From Streptomyces canus (GTDB lineage Bacteria > Actinomycetota > Actinomycetes > Streptomycetales > Streptomycetaceae): a stretch of DNA of 64,000 nucleotides. The DNA is taken from NCBI RefSeq assembly GCF_001514145.1, contig NZ_KQ948664.1, positions 54,523 to 118,522 of the forward strand, read 5' to 3'. How positions within the stretch are numbered: position 1 is the stretch's first letter; each line of letters opens with the position of its first letter. The notes below the pieces were generated by a model. The model saw only the letters and a program-made list of their open reading frames with translations, made no database searches and had not been told where the DNA came from. This document shows, piece after piece, positions 1-7,239 of the stretch. The position numbers and the translations under genes are program-made.

Positions 1-150
1 GCACAATCCTGCGACCCGGTCGGCAGGAGCCCGAGACCCGATCCGCACAAGCCGGAGACTCTTCGCGGGCGCCGAAGACCGGTCGCAGGAGCCGGCGACC
101 CGTCCGCAGAATCCCAAGACCAGTCGCGGAAGCCGTCACGCGAGGGTTCC
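1..150. repeat. degenerate ~20-21-bp tandem repeats
   Basis: About seven head-to-tail units of 20-22 bp, each with a purine-rich core followed by GAC and a CCGGTC-like end (units end GACCCGGTC, GACCCGATC, GACTCTTC, GACCGGTC, GACCCGTCC, GACCAGTC). They lie directly beyond the stop codon of the minus-strand gene that follows and run off the left edge. Unit length varies, so a coding role is unlikely. Function unknown; a similar kind of degenerate array occurs at 58777-58851. Confidence 0.5.
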
Positions 151-162
151 CGGGCGAGGAGT

Positions 163-534
163 TCAGCCCACCGACTCCACCGGGACGGGTTCCGCCGTCG
201 CCCCCGCGCTGGGCTCGACCACCGGCGTCCGCGTGCCTCCCCGCCCCGCCATCCGGCAGCCGACACAATCGGCGTGCCCCTGCCGTGCGCTCGTGTCGCG
301 CACCCGCATCCCCCACTGCTCGCGCGGCCGGCGCCCCGGCGGCTTGCCCCAACCGGCCAGGTGCAGGGCCCAGGTGACGACGGCACCCACCGCGGTGATC
401 GCGAGACCACCGGCCATCGCGACACCGGAAACCGTGCACACCCCCAGCCCCAGCACGGCGGTCCCGACGGTCGCGATGCCGAATCCGGTCCACCCCGCGA
501 CCGTGTGCCCCTCGTCATACTGATGTGCACTCAC
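163..534 (-). CDS. small membrane protein, HGxxPAAW-like family
   Basis: A 123-aa protein. Near the N-terminus is the motif GHTVAGW, followed by two hydrophobic segments (about residues 17-38 and 42-60) and a basic, then Cys-containing (DCVGC) and low-complexity tail. This matches the short Streptomyces membrane proteins named for an HGxxPAAW motif, whose function is unknown; here the motif is diverged (HTVAGW). It is transcribed leftward, away from the MarR gene, with a low-GC AAATTTAG-containing gap between them that probably holds both promoters. The Cys pair may bind metal, but there is no other evidence for that. Confidence 0.7.
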   Translation of the reverse strand: MSAHQYDEGHTVAGWTGFGIATVGTAVLGLGVCTVSGVAMAGGLAITAVGAVVTWALHLAGWGKPPGRRPREQWGMRVRDTSARQGHADCVGCRMAGRGGTRTPVVEPSAGATAEPVPVESVG

Positions 535-670
535 AGATCCTCCTCGACCCGATCCCTCACTCCCTAAGAAATTTAGCGCAGAAACCTCTCACACGCTAAG
601 AGAAATCCGCAGGACGCGCCCTGCGAACGCCTCGCACCCTGCCAAACGCCCTCAGAGAAACAGGAACCCG

Positions 671-1159
671 ATGTCCGCCGAGCCCCGCCCCACCGCCACT
701 CCGGCCCAGACACGGGAGGCGATGGACCTCTTCATCGCCACCGCCCACCTCGGCCAGCAGGAGATGGCCCAGCGGCTGGGTCTGAACGTCACCGACCTGC
801 TGTCCTTCGCCTGCGTCCTGAAGGCCGGCGAGGACCTCCTCACCGCGGGCGACCTCGCCGAGCACGCCCATGTCACGACCGGCGCGGTCACCGGCATCCT
901 CAACCGCCTCGAACGCGGCGGCTACGTCACCCGCGTCCCCGACCCCACCGACCGCCGCCGCGTCCGGGTCGCCGCGCTGCCCGACGCCGTGGCCAAGGTC
1001 GTCGCCCTCTACCAGCCGTACTACGACCGGCTCGACGCCGTCTTCGCGGGCTACTCCGCCGAGGAGATCGCCGTACTCCACGACTGGTTCAGCCGTTCGA
1101 CGAACCTCGCGCTCGCGTATATCGAGGAGCTGCGGGCGAAGGACGCGGACGGCAAGTAG
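671..1159 (+). CDS. MarR-family transcriptional regulator
   Basis: A 162-aa winged-helix protein. Residues about 55-105 form the DNA-binding wing: the helix-turn-helix LAEHAHVTTGAVTGILNRLE, then GGYVTRVPDPTDRRRVRV, the classic MarR wing with the DRR signature. Flanking helices make the dimer interface. MarR proteins are usually ligand-responsive repressors of a neighbouring or divergent gene; the nearest candidates are the divergent small membrane gene and the downstream GtrA-like gene. The AT-rich gap upstream (about 545-600) is the likely autoregulated promoter. Ligand unknown. Confidence 0.88.
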   Translation: MSAEPRPTATPAQTREAMDLFIATAHLGQQEMAQRLGLNVTDLLSFACVLKAGEDLLTAGDLAEHAHVTTGAVTGILNRLERGGYVTRVPDPTDRRRVRVAALPDAVAKVVALYQPYYDRLDAVFAGYSAEEIAVLHDWFSRSTNLALAYIEELRAKDADGK

Positions 1160-1314
1160 CGGGACCGCCCCACCCCGGGGGTGGAGCTAGCCCCACCTCC
1201 CATTCGGGAGGGCACTCCATCGTTCCGGCGAGCCCGCGACGGCATCGTTGATCTCAGCCGATCCACCCCGGATCAGGCGGATCGAGAAGCCCGCGCCGAG
1301 CCGGAGGAAACACC

Positions 1315-1872
1315 ATGGAGCCGCAGACGGCCGACAGGACCCAGTCCCCGTCCTCGCCCTCCCTGGACTCCCTGGACTCCCTGGACTCCCCGGCCGCCCC
1401 GGGCCCCCTCGCCTCCTTCGTCCGCTTCGTCGTCTGCGGTGGCGGGATCGGCGTCCTCTCCAGCTTCGCCGTACCGCTGGTGGCGATAACGATGCCGTGG
1501 GCGGTCGCGAACGCGGTGATCACCGTGGCCTCCACGCTCCTGTGCACCGAGCTCCACGCCCTGTTCACCTTCGGCACCGGGCGCCGCCCCGGCTGGCGCC
1601 GGCACCTCCAGTCCTCCGGCTCCGCGGCGGCCGCGTACGCCGTCACCTGCGCCGCGATGTTCCTCCTCCACGTCATCCAGTCGGCGCCCGGCATGCTCAC
1701 GGAACAGGCCGTCTACCTCACCGCTTCCGGTCTGGCCGGCATAGGCCGCTTCCTGGTCCTGCGCCTGTTCGTCTTCACGAGCGGCCGCAAGAGCCCGCTC
1801 CGGCCCCGGCGCCCGGTGCTCCCCCTGCCCCGCCCCGTCCTCACCCAGGCCGCCGTCGCCACCACCTGCTGA
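1315..1872 (+). CDS. GtrA-like polytopic membrane protein
   Basis: A 185-aa protein with four hydrophobic segments (about residues 36-58, 62-82, 103-122, 128-150) and the family-like end ASGLAGIGRFLVLRLFVF. GtrA/DPMS proteins flip or organise polyprenyl-linked sugars for cell-surface glycosylation, but no glycosyltransferase lies beside this one. The N-terminal 30 residues are low complexity: three tandem copies of the 9-bp unit TCCCTGGAC at 1360-1386 give an LDSLDSLDS stretch that can change length by slippage. Start chosen at the ATG preceded by GGAGGAAAC. Confidence 0.75.
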   Translation: MEPQTADRTQSPSSPSLDSLDSLDSPAAPGPLASFVRFVVCGGGIGVLSSFAVPLVAITMPWAVANAVITVASTLLCTELHALFTFGTGRRPGWRRHLQSSGSAAAAYAVTCAAMFLLHVIQSAPGMLTEQAVYLTASGLAGIGRFLVLRLFVFTSGRKSPLRPRRPVLPLPRPVLTQAAVATTC

Positions 1873-1912
1873 CGTACGGTCACCGCGGCCGCTCGCCCCG
1901 AAGGCAGCCGTC

Positions 1913-2005
1913 GTGCGCGGGTACTGGCGCAACGTGCCCGGCCCCTTCTACGGCGCCGCCCCCGACTCGACGATGCTGGGCCGCCTGGACGCCCTGCGCC
2001 AGATC
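1913..2005 (+). pseudogene. fragment of a small Streptomyces gene (N-terminus only)
   Basis: From the GTG at 1913 the reading frame gives RGYWRNVPGPFYGA, a start I associate with a family of short Streptomyces proteins that begin the same way. After about 30 residues the frame drifts into sequence antisense to the Nudix gene and has no plausible C-terminus. I read it as the surviving 5' end of a gene cut off by whatever event placed the Nudix gene here. It could also be a short real peptide; only a homology search would settle it. Confidence 0.4.
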
Positions 2006-2061
2006 TCTCGACCGGAGACGGGCGCCGCGTTGGTGGGAGGCGCTGCCGAGGCTCTGGGCGT

Positions 2062-2547
2062 TCAGGCCGCCAGGTGCCGCCGTAGGGCCTCCGCCCCGTC
2101 GGACACGAACGTCCCCCGCCCGGCCGCCTCCAGCAACTCGCCCTCGTCGAACCAGCCGTGCCACGCGATCTCCGCCGGATCGGGCGCGAGCGCTCCGGTC
2201 ACGACGACTTCGTGCACCCCGAGCCAGTAGGGGCTGATCTCGCCGCGGCACAGGAACTTGAAGAGGAAGCGAGGCGTCCCGAACACTCCCATTTCCTCGG
2301 CGAGTTCACGGGCGGCCGCCTCCTCGTACGACTCCCCGACCTCCGCCGCCCCGCCCACCAGCCAGTTGTACTGTCCCGGGAAACGGGAATCGTTCTCCGG
2401 CCGCCGATGCACCAGAATCCGCCCGTCCGGATCACGGCAGACCGTGGTCGCGATCCGGTGCAGCCACTTCTTCTCGATGGCCTCCGCCCGGTCCACCACC
2501 CCGATGACCCGGTCCTGCTCGTCCACCCGCTCCACCAGTTCGCCCAT
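2062..2547 (-). CDS. Nudix hydrolase (isopentenyl-diphosphate-isomerase-like subgroup)
   Basis: A 161-aa Nudix-fold pyrophosphohydrolase. The Nudix box is complete: GGAAEVGESYEEAAARELAE followed by EMGV, matching G-x5-E-x7-REUxEExGU, with all metal-binding Glu present. The N-terminal part (ELVERVDEQDRVIGVVDRAEA, split by this box-distant beta sheet) resembles the YfcD/IDI-like Nudix proteins. Substrate cannot be told from sequence. The start used is the ATG at 2547; an upstream in-frame GTG would add a few residues. Convergent with the fragment at 1913, whose truncation it overlaps. Confidence 0.85.
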   Translation of the reverse strand: MGELVERVDEQDRVIGVVDRAEAIEKKWLHRIATTVCRDPDGRILVHRRPENDSRFPGQYNWLVGGAAEVGESYEEAAARELAEEMGVFGTPRFLFKFLCRGEISPYWLGVHEVVVTGALAPDPAEIAWHGWFDEGELLEAAGRGTFVSDGAEALRRHLAA

Positions 2548-2751
2548 GACGGTCACGATCGCAGAGGGGTACGACAACGCCGCGTCGGAGGCTGGCGACA
2601 CCCTGGGGGTGCAGCTGCCCCCACCCCGGACTGGGCGGCGGGCTCCATGTCGCCGCCCCGGAATCGACGGCATCGTAGAAGCCATCGGATCCCGGATCCC
2701 CGGGCCCGACCCCCGAGTTCACGTGCTTCGCCCTCGCCGGAAGGAACTCCC

Positions 2752-2937
2752 ATGACCCCGCTGCTCGCCTCCCCGTCGATCGAGATCTCCCCCGAGAGCG
2801 AGTTGGCCCCGCTCCTCACCGCCTGGGACCTGGCCCACCCCGCCGCGGCCGACCCCGACTGGCGCCACCTGCTCGACGAACTCGCCCACCCCCGCACCAC
2901 CCAGGCCTTCCACGGCTTGGCCACGACGGCCGCATGA
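2752..2937 (+). CDS. 61-aa hypothetical protein
   Basis: Short acidic, helix-rich soluble protein starting MTPLLASPSIEI and containing WDLAHPAAADPDWRHLLDEL. It has a good ribosome-binding site (GGAAGGAA about 6 nt before the ATG), Streptomyces-like codon use and a terminator hairpin 30 bp after the stop. I do not recognise a family. Its position between the Nudix gene and an accessory patch gives no functional clue. Confidence 0.5.
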   Translation: MTPLLASPSIEISPESELAPLLTAWDLAHPAAADPDWRHLLDELAHPRTTQAFHGLATTAA

Positions 2938-2967
2938 CCTCATGCCACGCCATCACCCCCATCGCAA

Positions 2968-2997
2968 GAGGCCCCGGAGATCCCGCTCCAGGGCCTC
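2968..2997 (+). terminator. intrinsic terminator-like hairpin
   Basis: A 12-bp stem with one mismatch (GAGGCCCCGGAG / CTCCAGGGCCTC) and a 6-nt loop, just downstream of the 61-aa ORF. No T-run follows, which is usual in Streptomyces. Confidence 0.6.
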
Positions 2998-3014
2998 TCG
3001 TATGTCCGGGGCGG

Positions 3015-3037
3015 GTTGATGTCAGGCATTGATGCCA
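3015..3037 (+). repeat. orphan copy of the AICE integrase-arm-like repeat
   Basis: GTTGATGTCA followed 13 bp later by ATTGATGCCA. The same 13-bp-spaced pair occurs inside both ends of the AICE (4492-4514 and 20694-20716), but this copy lies about 1.3 kb outside attL. It suggests an older related integration in this spot. Confidence 0.55.
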
Positions 3038-3080
3038 GAAACGGACCCGCCGGCTGCGCGCCTTCCGTAAGGTTCCGGCC

Positions 3081-3635
3081 GTGACGTCGTATGAGCGGTG
3101 GTCCCTGATTGCTTCGTTCAGCTCTCTGCTCGTCAGCGTCGTTGCCTTCGGCGCACTGGCGTGGCAGCTCCTCCTGCTGGCTCGAGGCACCGGCCAAGAT
3201 CACGACAGGCGCCGCAAGCAGGCGACCATGGAGTACCTCACGGCCAACATGGAGCGGCGAAAGGTGCTGTTCGACGAGGGGATACCCAACGAGCGGGATC
3301 ATGAGGCCATTTCAGCTCTGATCAGCCTCTCGCTGGCAGGTGACGAGCCGACGACGAAACTGATCACGGCTTACCTCACCATGTTCAACTTCCTGGCTGT
3401 CGGCGCGCAGTCGGACGCCTTCGACCCAGAAGTCATCGACGAGGCGTGGGGAGGTCTCATCATCGCCGTCTGGAACAACTACCGGCCCTGGATGGAGACG
3501 CAGCGACAGGTGCACGGCGAGCCCCGCGTCTGGGAGAACCTGGAATGGCTGGCCGGCAAAATGACGCCACGCCGATCCGTCACTCCCGCTGGAGCCGGCG
3601 GAAACCTGCCCCCGCAGGGACGACCCGTTGCGTAG
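3081..3635 (+). CDS. DUF4760-like membrane-anchored protein
   Basis: A 184-aa protein with one N-terminal transmembrane segment (about residues 7-33, LIASFSSLLVSVVAFGALAW) followed by a cytoplasmic helical domain beginning with a conserved-looking RRRKQATMEYL and ending in a proline/glycine-rich tail. The topology and the aromatic-rich helical domain match DUF4760 proteins, of unknown function. It starts at a GTG with no strong Shine-Dalgarno sequence. Its lower GC and position between a repeat copy and attL mark it as accessory DNA. Confidence 0.6.
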   Translation: MTSYERWSLIASFSSLLVSVVAFGALAWQLLLLARGTGQDHDRRRKQATMEYLTANMERRKVLFDEGIPNERDHEAISALISLSLAGDEPTTKLITAYLTMFNFLAVGAQSDAFDPEVIDEAWGGLIIAVWNNYRPWMETQRQVHGEPRVWENLEWLAGKMTPRRSVTPAGAGGNLPPQGRPVA

Positions 3636-3661
3636 GGGCCCCGGGGCATGGCGATGCCGGG

Positions 3662-4228
3662 CTAGCCGCCACCAAGACGTCCCGGTTCCGGGGTCTCGTC
3701 CACGAAGCCGTGCTCGGCCGGGTGCGTTGGCCGCTGGGCCAGCCAACCCGAAACCCGAGGCCCTCCGCTGATCGCTGACCCCTCCAAGACGGTGCGGACG
3801 TACGCAAACCCCCGGCGGAGGTAGTACGCCTGCAGATCCTCGTTGGTCGTCCACGCGTCGAGCCGGAGCCATGTGGCCCCGGCGCGATGGGCACGGTCTC
3901 CGGCCCAGTCGAGCAGACGGCCGCCGACGTTCTGTCCGGCATGCGTGCGCACGACGGAGAGTTTGCTGATGAACATCGACGGCTCGGAGAGTTCCTGCTC
4001 CGTCCACAGGCCCGACTCCACCTCGGGGGTCAGGGTGATGGTCGCCACCGTCGCCGCACCGTCCCGGACCATGAACACAGTCCCGCCCTCTACGGTGTCC
4101 GACAGCCTGTCCGCCGGGTACGGGCGTTGCCACTGGTCGGTTCCGAGGCGAGAAAGCCAGGCTGCGGCCTCCGATCGGAAGGCCAGCAGCTTGGACACAT
4201 CGCTCGGTCGGGCGGAGGTGATTCTCAC
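3662..4228 (-). CDS. GNAT-family N-acetyltransferase
   Basis: A 188-aa acetyltransferase. The acetyl-CoA-binding motif A is seen as RTHAGQNVGGRLLDWA (about residues 92-107, Q-x-x-G-x-G/A type) followed by the AGATWLRLDAW strand and the C-terminal LQAYYLRRGFAYVRTV typical of GNAT folds. Such enzymes acetylate small amines, antibiotics or protein N-termini; the substrate cannot be inferred. The gene is convergent with the DUF4760-like gene and ends 26 bp from it. With that gene it makes up the accessory patch left of attL. Confidence 0.85.
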   Translation of the reverse strand: MRITSARPSDVSKLLAFRSEAAAWLSRLGTDQWQRPYPADRLSDTVEGGTVFMVRDGAATVATITLTPEVESGLWTEQELSEPSMFISKLSVVRTHAGQNVGGRLLDWAGDRAHRAGATWLRLDAWTTNEDLQAYYLRRGFAYVRTVLEGSAISGGPRVSGWLAQRPTHPAEHGFVDETPEPGRLGGG

Positions 4229-4318
4229 TGAGGCTCGTTCTCGCTTCGGGCGGACAGATCGCCGATCTCGCAGTTCAACCGGATCAAGTCGCGGTGGCTC
4301 GACTCACGAACTGACGAC

Positions 4319-4346
4319 AAAGGCCCCGGAGTGATCCGGGGCCTTT
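4319..4346 (-). terminator. terminator of the original tRNA-Arg locus (left copy)
   Basis: AAAGGCCCCGGA / TCCGGGGCCTTT, a perfect 12-bp stem with a 4-nt loop, just 3' of the displaced tRNA-Arg end. The functional tRNA copy has its own different hairpin at 20717-20749. In integration logic this left one is the chromosomal terminator separated from its tRNA gene by the element. Confidence 0.75.
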
Positions 4347-4349
4347 GAT

Positions 4350-4396
4350 CTGTGTGCACTCGGCAGGATTCGAACCTGCAACCTTCTGATCCGTAG
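4350..4396 (-). repeat. attL: 47-bp copy of the tRNA-Arg 3' half
   Basis: Identical over 47 bp to 20752-20798. It includes the acceptor 3' strand, T-arm, variable region and the anticodon, and stops right after the anticodon; the D-arm and 5' half are missing. This is the classic result of site-specific integration into the 3' end of a tRNA gene. Confidence 0.93.
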
Positions 4397-4724
4397 GCGC
4401 GTGCACCATCCTAGATGGCCGCTCGCCTAGTGGTCCCTCGCGTCGCCCTCACCTCTCGCAGGTGTTCCAACGTGCGTAGTTGTACGCCCCCGTTGATGTC
4501 AGACACTGATGTCAGGCACAGGCTCCGGAACGCGGCTTTACCCGAGAGTCTAGGTGGGACGGATCCGGCTCCTGGGCCACTAGAGGCTGTCTCCTTGAAG
4601 TGGCGGTGAGCTGGTGTCACCGGCACGGGGGTGAAGCAGCTCGTGGGTGCACCACGAGAACGACCAGCACGCGGAAGCGCGACTCTGCGGCAGCGCCGAG
4701 TCTCGTCCGGCCAGTTACTGTCGA
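4397..4724. other. left attachment arm, no gene
   Basis: Non-coding end of the element. It holds the 13-bp-spaced pair GTTGATGTCA / ACTGATGTCA at 4492-4514, matching the pair at the right end (20694-20716); these are candidate arm-type integrase sites. The rest shows no convincing gene on either strand. Confidence 0.6.
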
Positions 4725-5363
4725 TCAGCCGTGGGTCGACCCATCGAAGTTTCGGTTGAGGCCGTGGCATCCCGCGAGGCACTTATCGCAGCTGAGCCTC
4801 ACTCCCGGCCGAAAATTCGGCCCAAGAGCAGCACGCAGCTCGGTAGATGTGCCGAGCGACAGGCTGCCGAAGCGCGCATCCCGGAACCTCGGGTTAGCTA
4901 CGAGGGCCACTGCCAGGATCTGGGCCTTCGTGATGATGACGAGGCACTCACGGCCTTCGTACGACTCACCGGGGATGTGATCGCATTCGTCAGGATCAAG
5001 TCCGCAAATCGAGCACTCCTGCTCGTCCACGCGTGTCTCCACGCTAAACCCGACTCGAAGATGCCCAAGATCGACTGGACACTCCCGGTAGTAGACGCCG
5101 TCGCGATAGGCCATGGTGCAAGCCTTCGGATAGGTTCGCCTCAGCAATCCGCCTACCTCGTCCAGCAGCTCATGAGCCCGGTCGAAGAGGGCAAGGTCGT
5201 ACCCCTCGGAACGGTCCATTACCTGCCGCAGCTCCCCTCTCAGCCGCCGCAGGATCTCTAGCGCAGCTGGATCGGGGTGGCGTGCAGCTTTGGCCTGCTC
5301 AAGGTCGGCCTGGCACTGCTGGAAGACTTCGTTCTCATCCCTCGGGTAGCTGACGGCGCTCAT
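4725..5363 (-). CDS. 212-aa hypothetical protein with Cys pairs (AICE cargo)
   Basis: Residues 1-75 are helical and charged; residues 80-140 contain CPVDLGH, CSICGLDPDECDHIPGE and, near the C-terminus, CDKCLAGCHG. The Cys and His pairs look like a zinc-binding module, and the segment GESYEGRECLVIITKA sits between them. I do not recognise a family. It overlaps the end of the upstream gene by 29 bp, so the two are translated as one operon. The context, an AICE cargo operon divergent from a probable TRADD-N-associated membrane protein, hints at a role in defence or element competition, but that is inference. Confidence 0.6.
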   Translation of the reverse strand: MSAVSYPRDENEVFQQCQADLEQAKAARHPDPAALEILRRLRGELRQVMDRSEGYDLALFDRAHELLDEVGGLLRRTYPKACTMAYRDGVYYRECPVDLGHLRVGFSVETRVDEQECSICGLDPDECDHIPGESYEGRECLVIITKAQILAVALVANPRFRDARFGSLSLGTSTELRAALGPNFRPGVRLSCDKCLAGCHGLNRNFDGSTHG

Positions 5364-5850
5364 CCTCAGAACCCCACCTCTCGATCCTGGTGATCGCTTC
5401 GAGGACCGAGTCGGCCGGGCCGTCCAGCACCAGCTTGGTGGTCAGGTCACCCTGCCGGGTTACCTCCACGTGCAGAACGGGGGACGGAACAGTCACCTCT
5501 TCGCCGGACGAATCGCCCCTCCTGAGGATCTTCATCGTCGTGTAAGAGGAGATCAAGCCGGTCAGCGTTGCGATCAGGGTCTCTTTCCCGACGTCCCTGG
5601 CGAACTCAATGATCGGCAACCAGAACTCGGCGGCGTCGTGGGTCAGGTAGGTGCGATCAGGCTTCTCGTCCTCGAACTCGACGGTCAAGCCGGCGGCTCG
5701 GATGAGCTTCGCCACCCTGATCGCTTCGTACGGGTAGTTCCCGGGGACATCCGAGCGGGACACGCTCGGCAGTCCGGCAACTCCGCGCCTGATCAGCACG
5801 TCAGCCAAGGTCAACCCCCTCAGGTTTCTTCTCAGTTGCCATGATTCCAC
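5335..5850 (-). CDS. 171-aa hypothetical protein, possible EACC1-like adaptor (AICE cargo)
   Basis: A small protein with an N-terminal helical part, a hydrophobic segment (about residues 92-112, ETLIATLTGLISSYTTMKIL) and a C-terminal beta-rich part (VLHVEVTRQGDLTTKLVLDG). This layout resembles the effector-associated EACC1 components of bacterial conflict systems, but the similarity is by eye only. The start is uncertain: a GTG at 5850 opens this frame, while an ATG at 5842 begins MATEKKPEG in another frame and would join LTLADVL only if one base of a five-G run were removed (see findings). Operon with the Cys-rich gene; divergent from the two-TM gene, with which it shares a short promoter region. 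Confidence 0.55.
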   Translation of the reverse strand: MESWQLRRNLRGLTLADVLIRRGVAGLPSVSRSDVPGNYPYEAIRVAKLIRAAGLTVEFEDEKPDRTYLTHDAAEFWLPIIEFARDVGKETLIATLTGLISSYTTMKILRRGDSSGEEVTVPSPVLHVEVTRQGDLTTKLVLDGPADSVLEAITRIERWGSEDERRQLPEG

Positions 5851-5928
5851 AACTAGGTCCGCCTGATGGTGGCGCTCGGACGACTCAGCGCGACAAAGGG
5901 CCTACAGGGGTGCCACGCCCCTGGCAGG

Positions 5929-6690
5929 ATGACTCGCGTGGCAGCAATTACACCCGCCGAAGCGGCAGTCATCGGAACAACACTCGGGACCGCAGCCACC
6001 CTGACCTCAGCCTGGGTTGCCACGAGGAGGTGGTTCACAAAGGCTGTTGATCAGGAGCGAGCTGAGCTGACCGAAGAACTCCTGCCGGAGGACACTGCCC
6101 CTGCGTCCCCCACACCTCAGGAGAAGGACAGCGAGAAGTTCACCAAGCTGCTGATCCGGTACTACAGCTATGGGCTCACACAGGCGCGGGCGAGCTTCTA
6201 TGTGAGCCTGTTCGCGTCGATCGCCGGCGGTGTCATTCTGACCGTCGGAATCGGTCTTGCCATTTTCCACGCCGACACCATCGGTGATCAGTACGCTTCG
6301 GTCGTTTCCAGCGTTGCCGGACTACTGACCGTTGGGATCGGCACCTTGTTCCACAAACGCGCTGATGCTGCCCTGCGCCATATGGAGTCCCAGAGCAGGG
6401 GGCTCCGTGAAGATATGAAGGCCGAGAGGGATACGGACCAGGCCATTCGACTACTTAGCACGGTCAACGAAGACCACTTGAGATCCCACCTCCAAGCGGC
6501 ATTGATCCTTAAGTTCTCAGGGTCCGAGCTTCCTGACCTCGGCAATGTGGTGACGCGAGTCGATCTCTTGAAGTGGTTGCGGGAGTCCGGTCTGGTGGCC
6601 CCGGGGGACCTGTCGAAAGTGTCACTGAACGGCCTCACGGACTTCAACCGGGAGCAGCCGCCAGAGTCCTTGCCGCCTTCGTCTGCGTAG
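5929..6690 (+). CDS. probable TRADD-N-associated two-transmembrane conflict protein (AICE cargo)
   Basis: A 253-aa protein. Residues about 60-150 contain LLIRYYSYGLTQARASFYVS, two transmembrane helices (SLFASIAGGVILTVGIGLAI and VVSSVAGLLTVGIGTLF) and FHKRADAALRHMESQS, a pattern I recognise as the TRADD-N-associated 2TM domain of predicted bacterial immunity proteins. The C-terminal 100 residues (IRLLSTVNEDHLRSHLQAAL) are helical and may be the sensing or scaffold part. Start: ATG at 5929 after GGCAGG; a GTG nine bases later is possible. It is divergent from the two-gene operon at 4725-5850, with about 80 bp between starts. Confidence 0.6.
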   Translation: MTRVAAITPAEAAVIGTTLGTAATLTSAWVATRRWFTKAVDQERAELTEELLPEDTAPASPTPQEKDSEKFTKLLIRYYSYGLTQARASFYVSLFASIAGGVILTVGIGLAIFHADTIGDQYASVVSSVAGLLTVGIGTLFHKRADAALRHMESQSRGLREDMKAERDTDQAIRLLSTVNEDHLRSHLQAALILKFSGSELPDLGNVVTRVDLLKWLRESGLVAPGDLSKVSLNGLTDFNREQPPESLPPSSA

Positions 6691-6912
6691 CCAAAACTCC
6701 ACCTCGCCGACATCGAGATTGGCGGACGAGCTTCCGGTACTCGGTCGACCCAGTTCATCGAGTCCGGAAAAGCGTCACCCTCGAAGGACGCGCGTAGCAG
6801 GCGTTGGCCGATAGATCCTTCATGCACTGACGTTGATTCAGCTATCGATGCCACGGAAGCAGCGTGGGTTCACCTCAACCAGGCTTACCCACGCCGCCAT
6901 CCAACCGGCTAC

Positions 6913-7239
6913 TTAAGGCCGGCGAACGATGAGGCCTGAGCAGATAGACCTCGGTTCGGGCGCCTCGATGCCGTGTAGCCGGGAAGAATGCTGCACGGCA
7001 GGGAGCAGCTCCCTTCGTCGGCCATCCCAGACCTGAACCACGATCAGAACGATCAGGGCTACCACCAGCCAAGTCGCCTGTCGCAATATCGCGGACACGG
7101 TGTCGCCGTTGATCACGCAGCTCAGAATGACTCCGAGCAAGATCAAATCGCGGTTGCGGCTGCCACTGCCGTGTGCGACAGTACGAGACAGCATGCCTCC
7201 GCTTAGGTGGAGCGCATTCCGAGCCTCGGCTTCGTTCAT
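6913..7239 (-). CDS. small two-TM membrane protein (AICE cargo)
   Basis: A 108-aa protein. Start chosen at the ATG at 7239, preceded by AAGGAG four bases upstream. Residues about 24-36 (DLILLGVILSCVI) and 48-66 (ATWLVVALIVLIVVQVW) are membrane segments, then a basic cytoplasmic tail. No family recognised. It stands alone between the two-TM conflict gene and the regulatory region, in a stretch of lower GC than the transfer genes. Confidence 0.5.
   Translation of the reverse strand: MNEAEARNALHLSGGMLSRTVAHGSGSRNRDLILLGVILSCVINGDTVSAILRQATWLVVALIVLIVVQVWDGRRRELLPAVQHSSRLHGIEAPEPRSICSGLIVRRP

Noticed and set aside
4600..5261. Plus-strand frames across the left cargo region (126 and 204 aa)
   Set aside because: The minus-strand frame has CxxC pairs, overlaps its neighbour like an operon and has better codon use; the plus-strand frames lack a ribosome-binding site.
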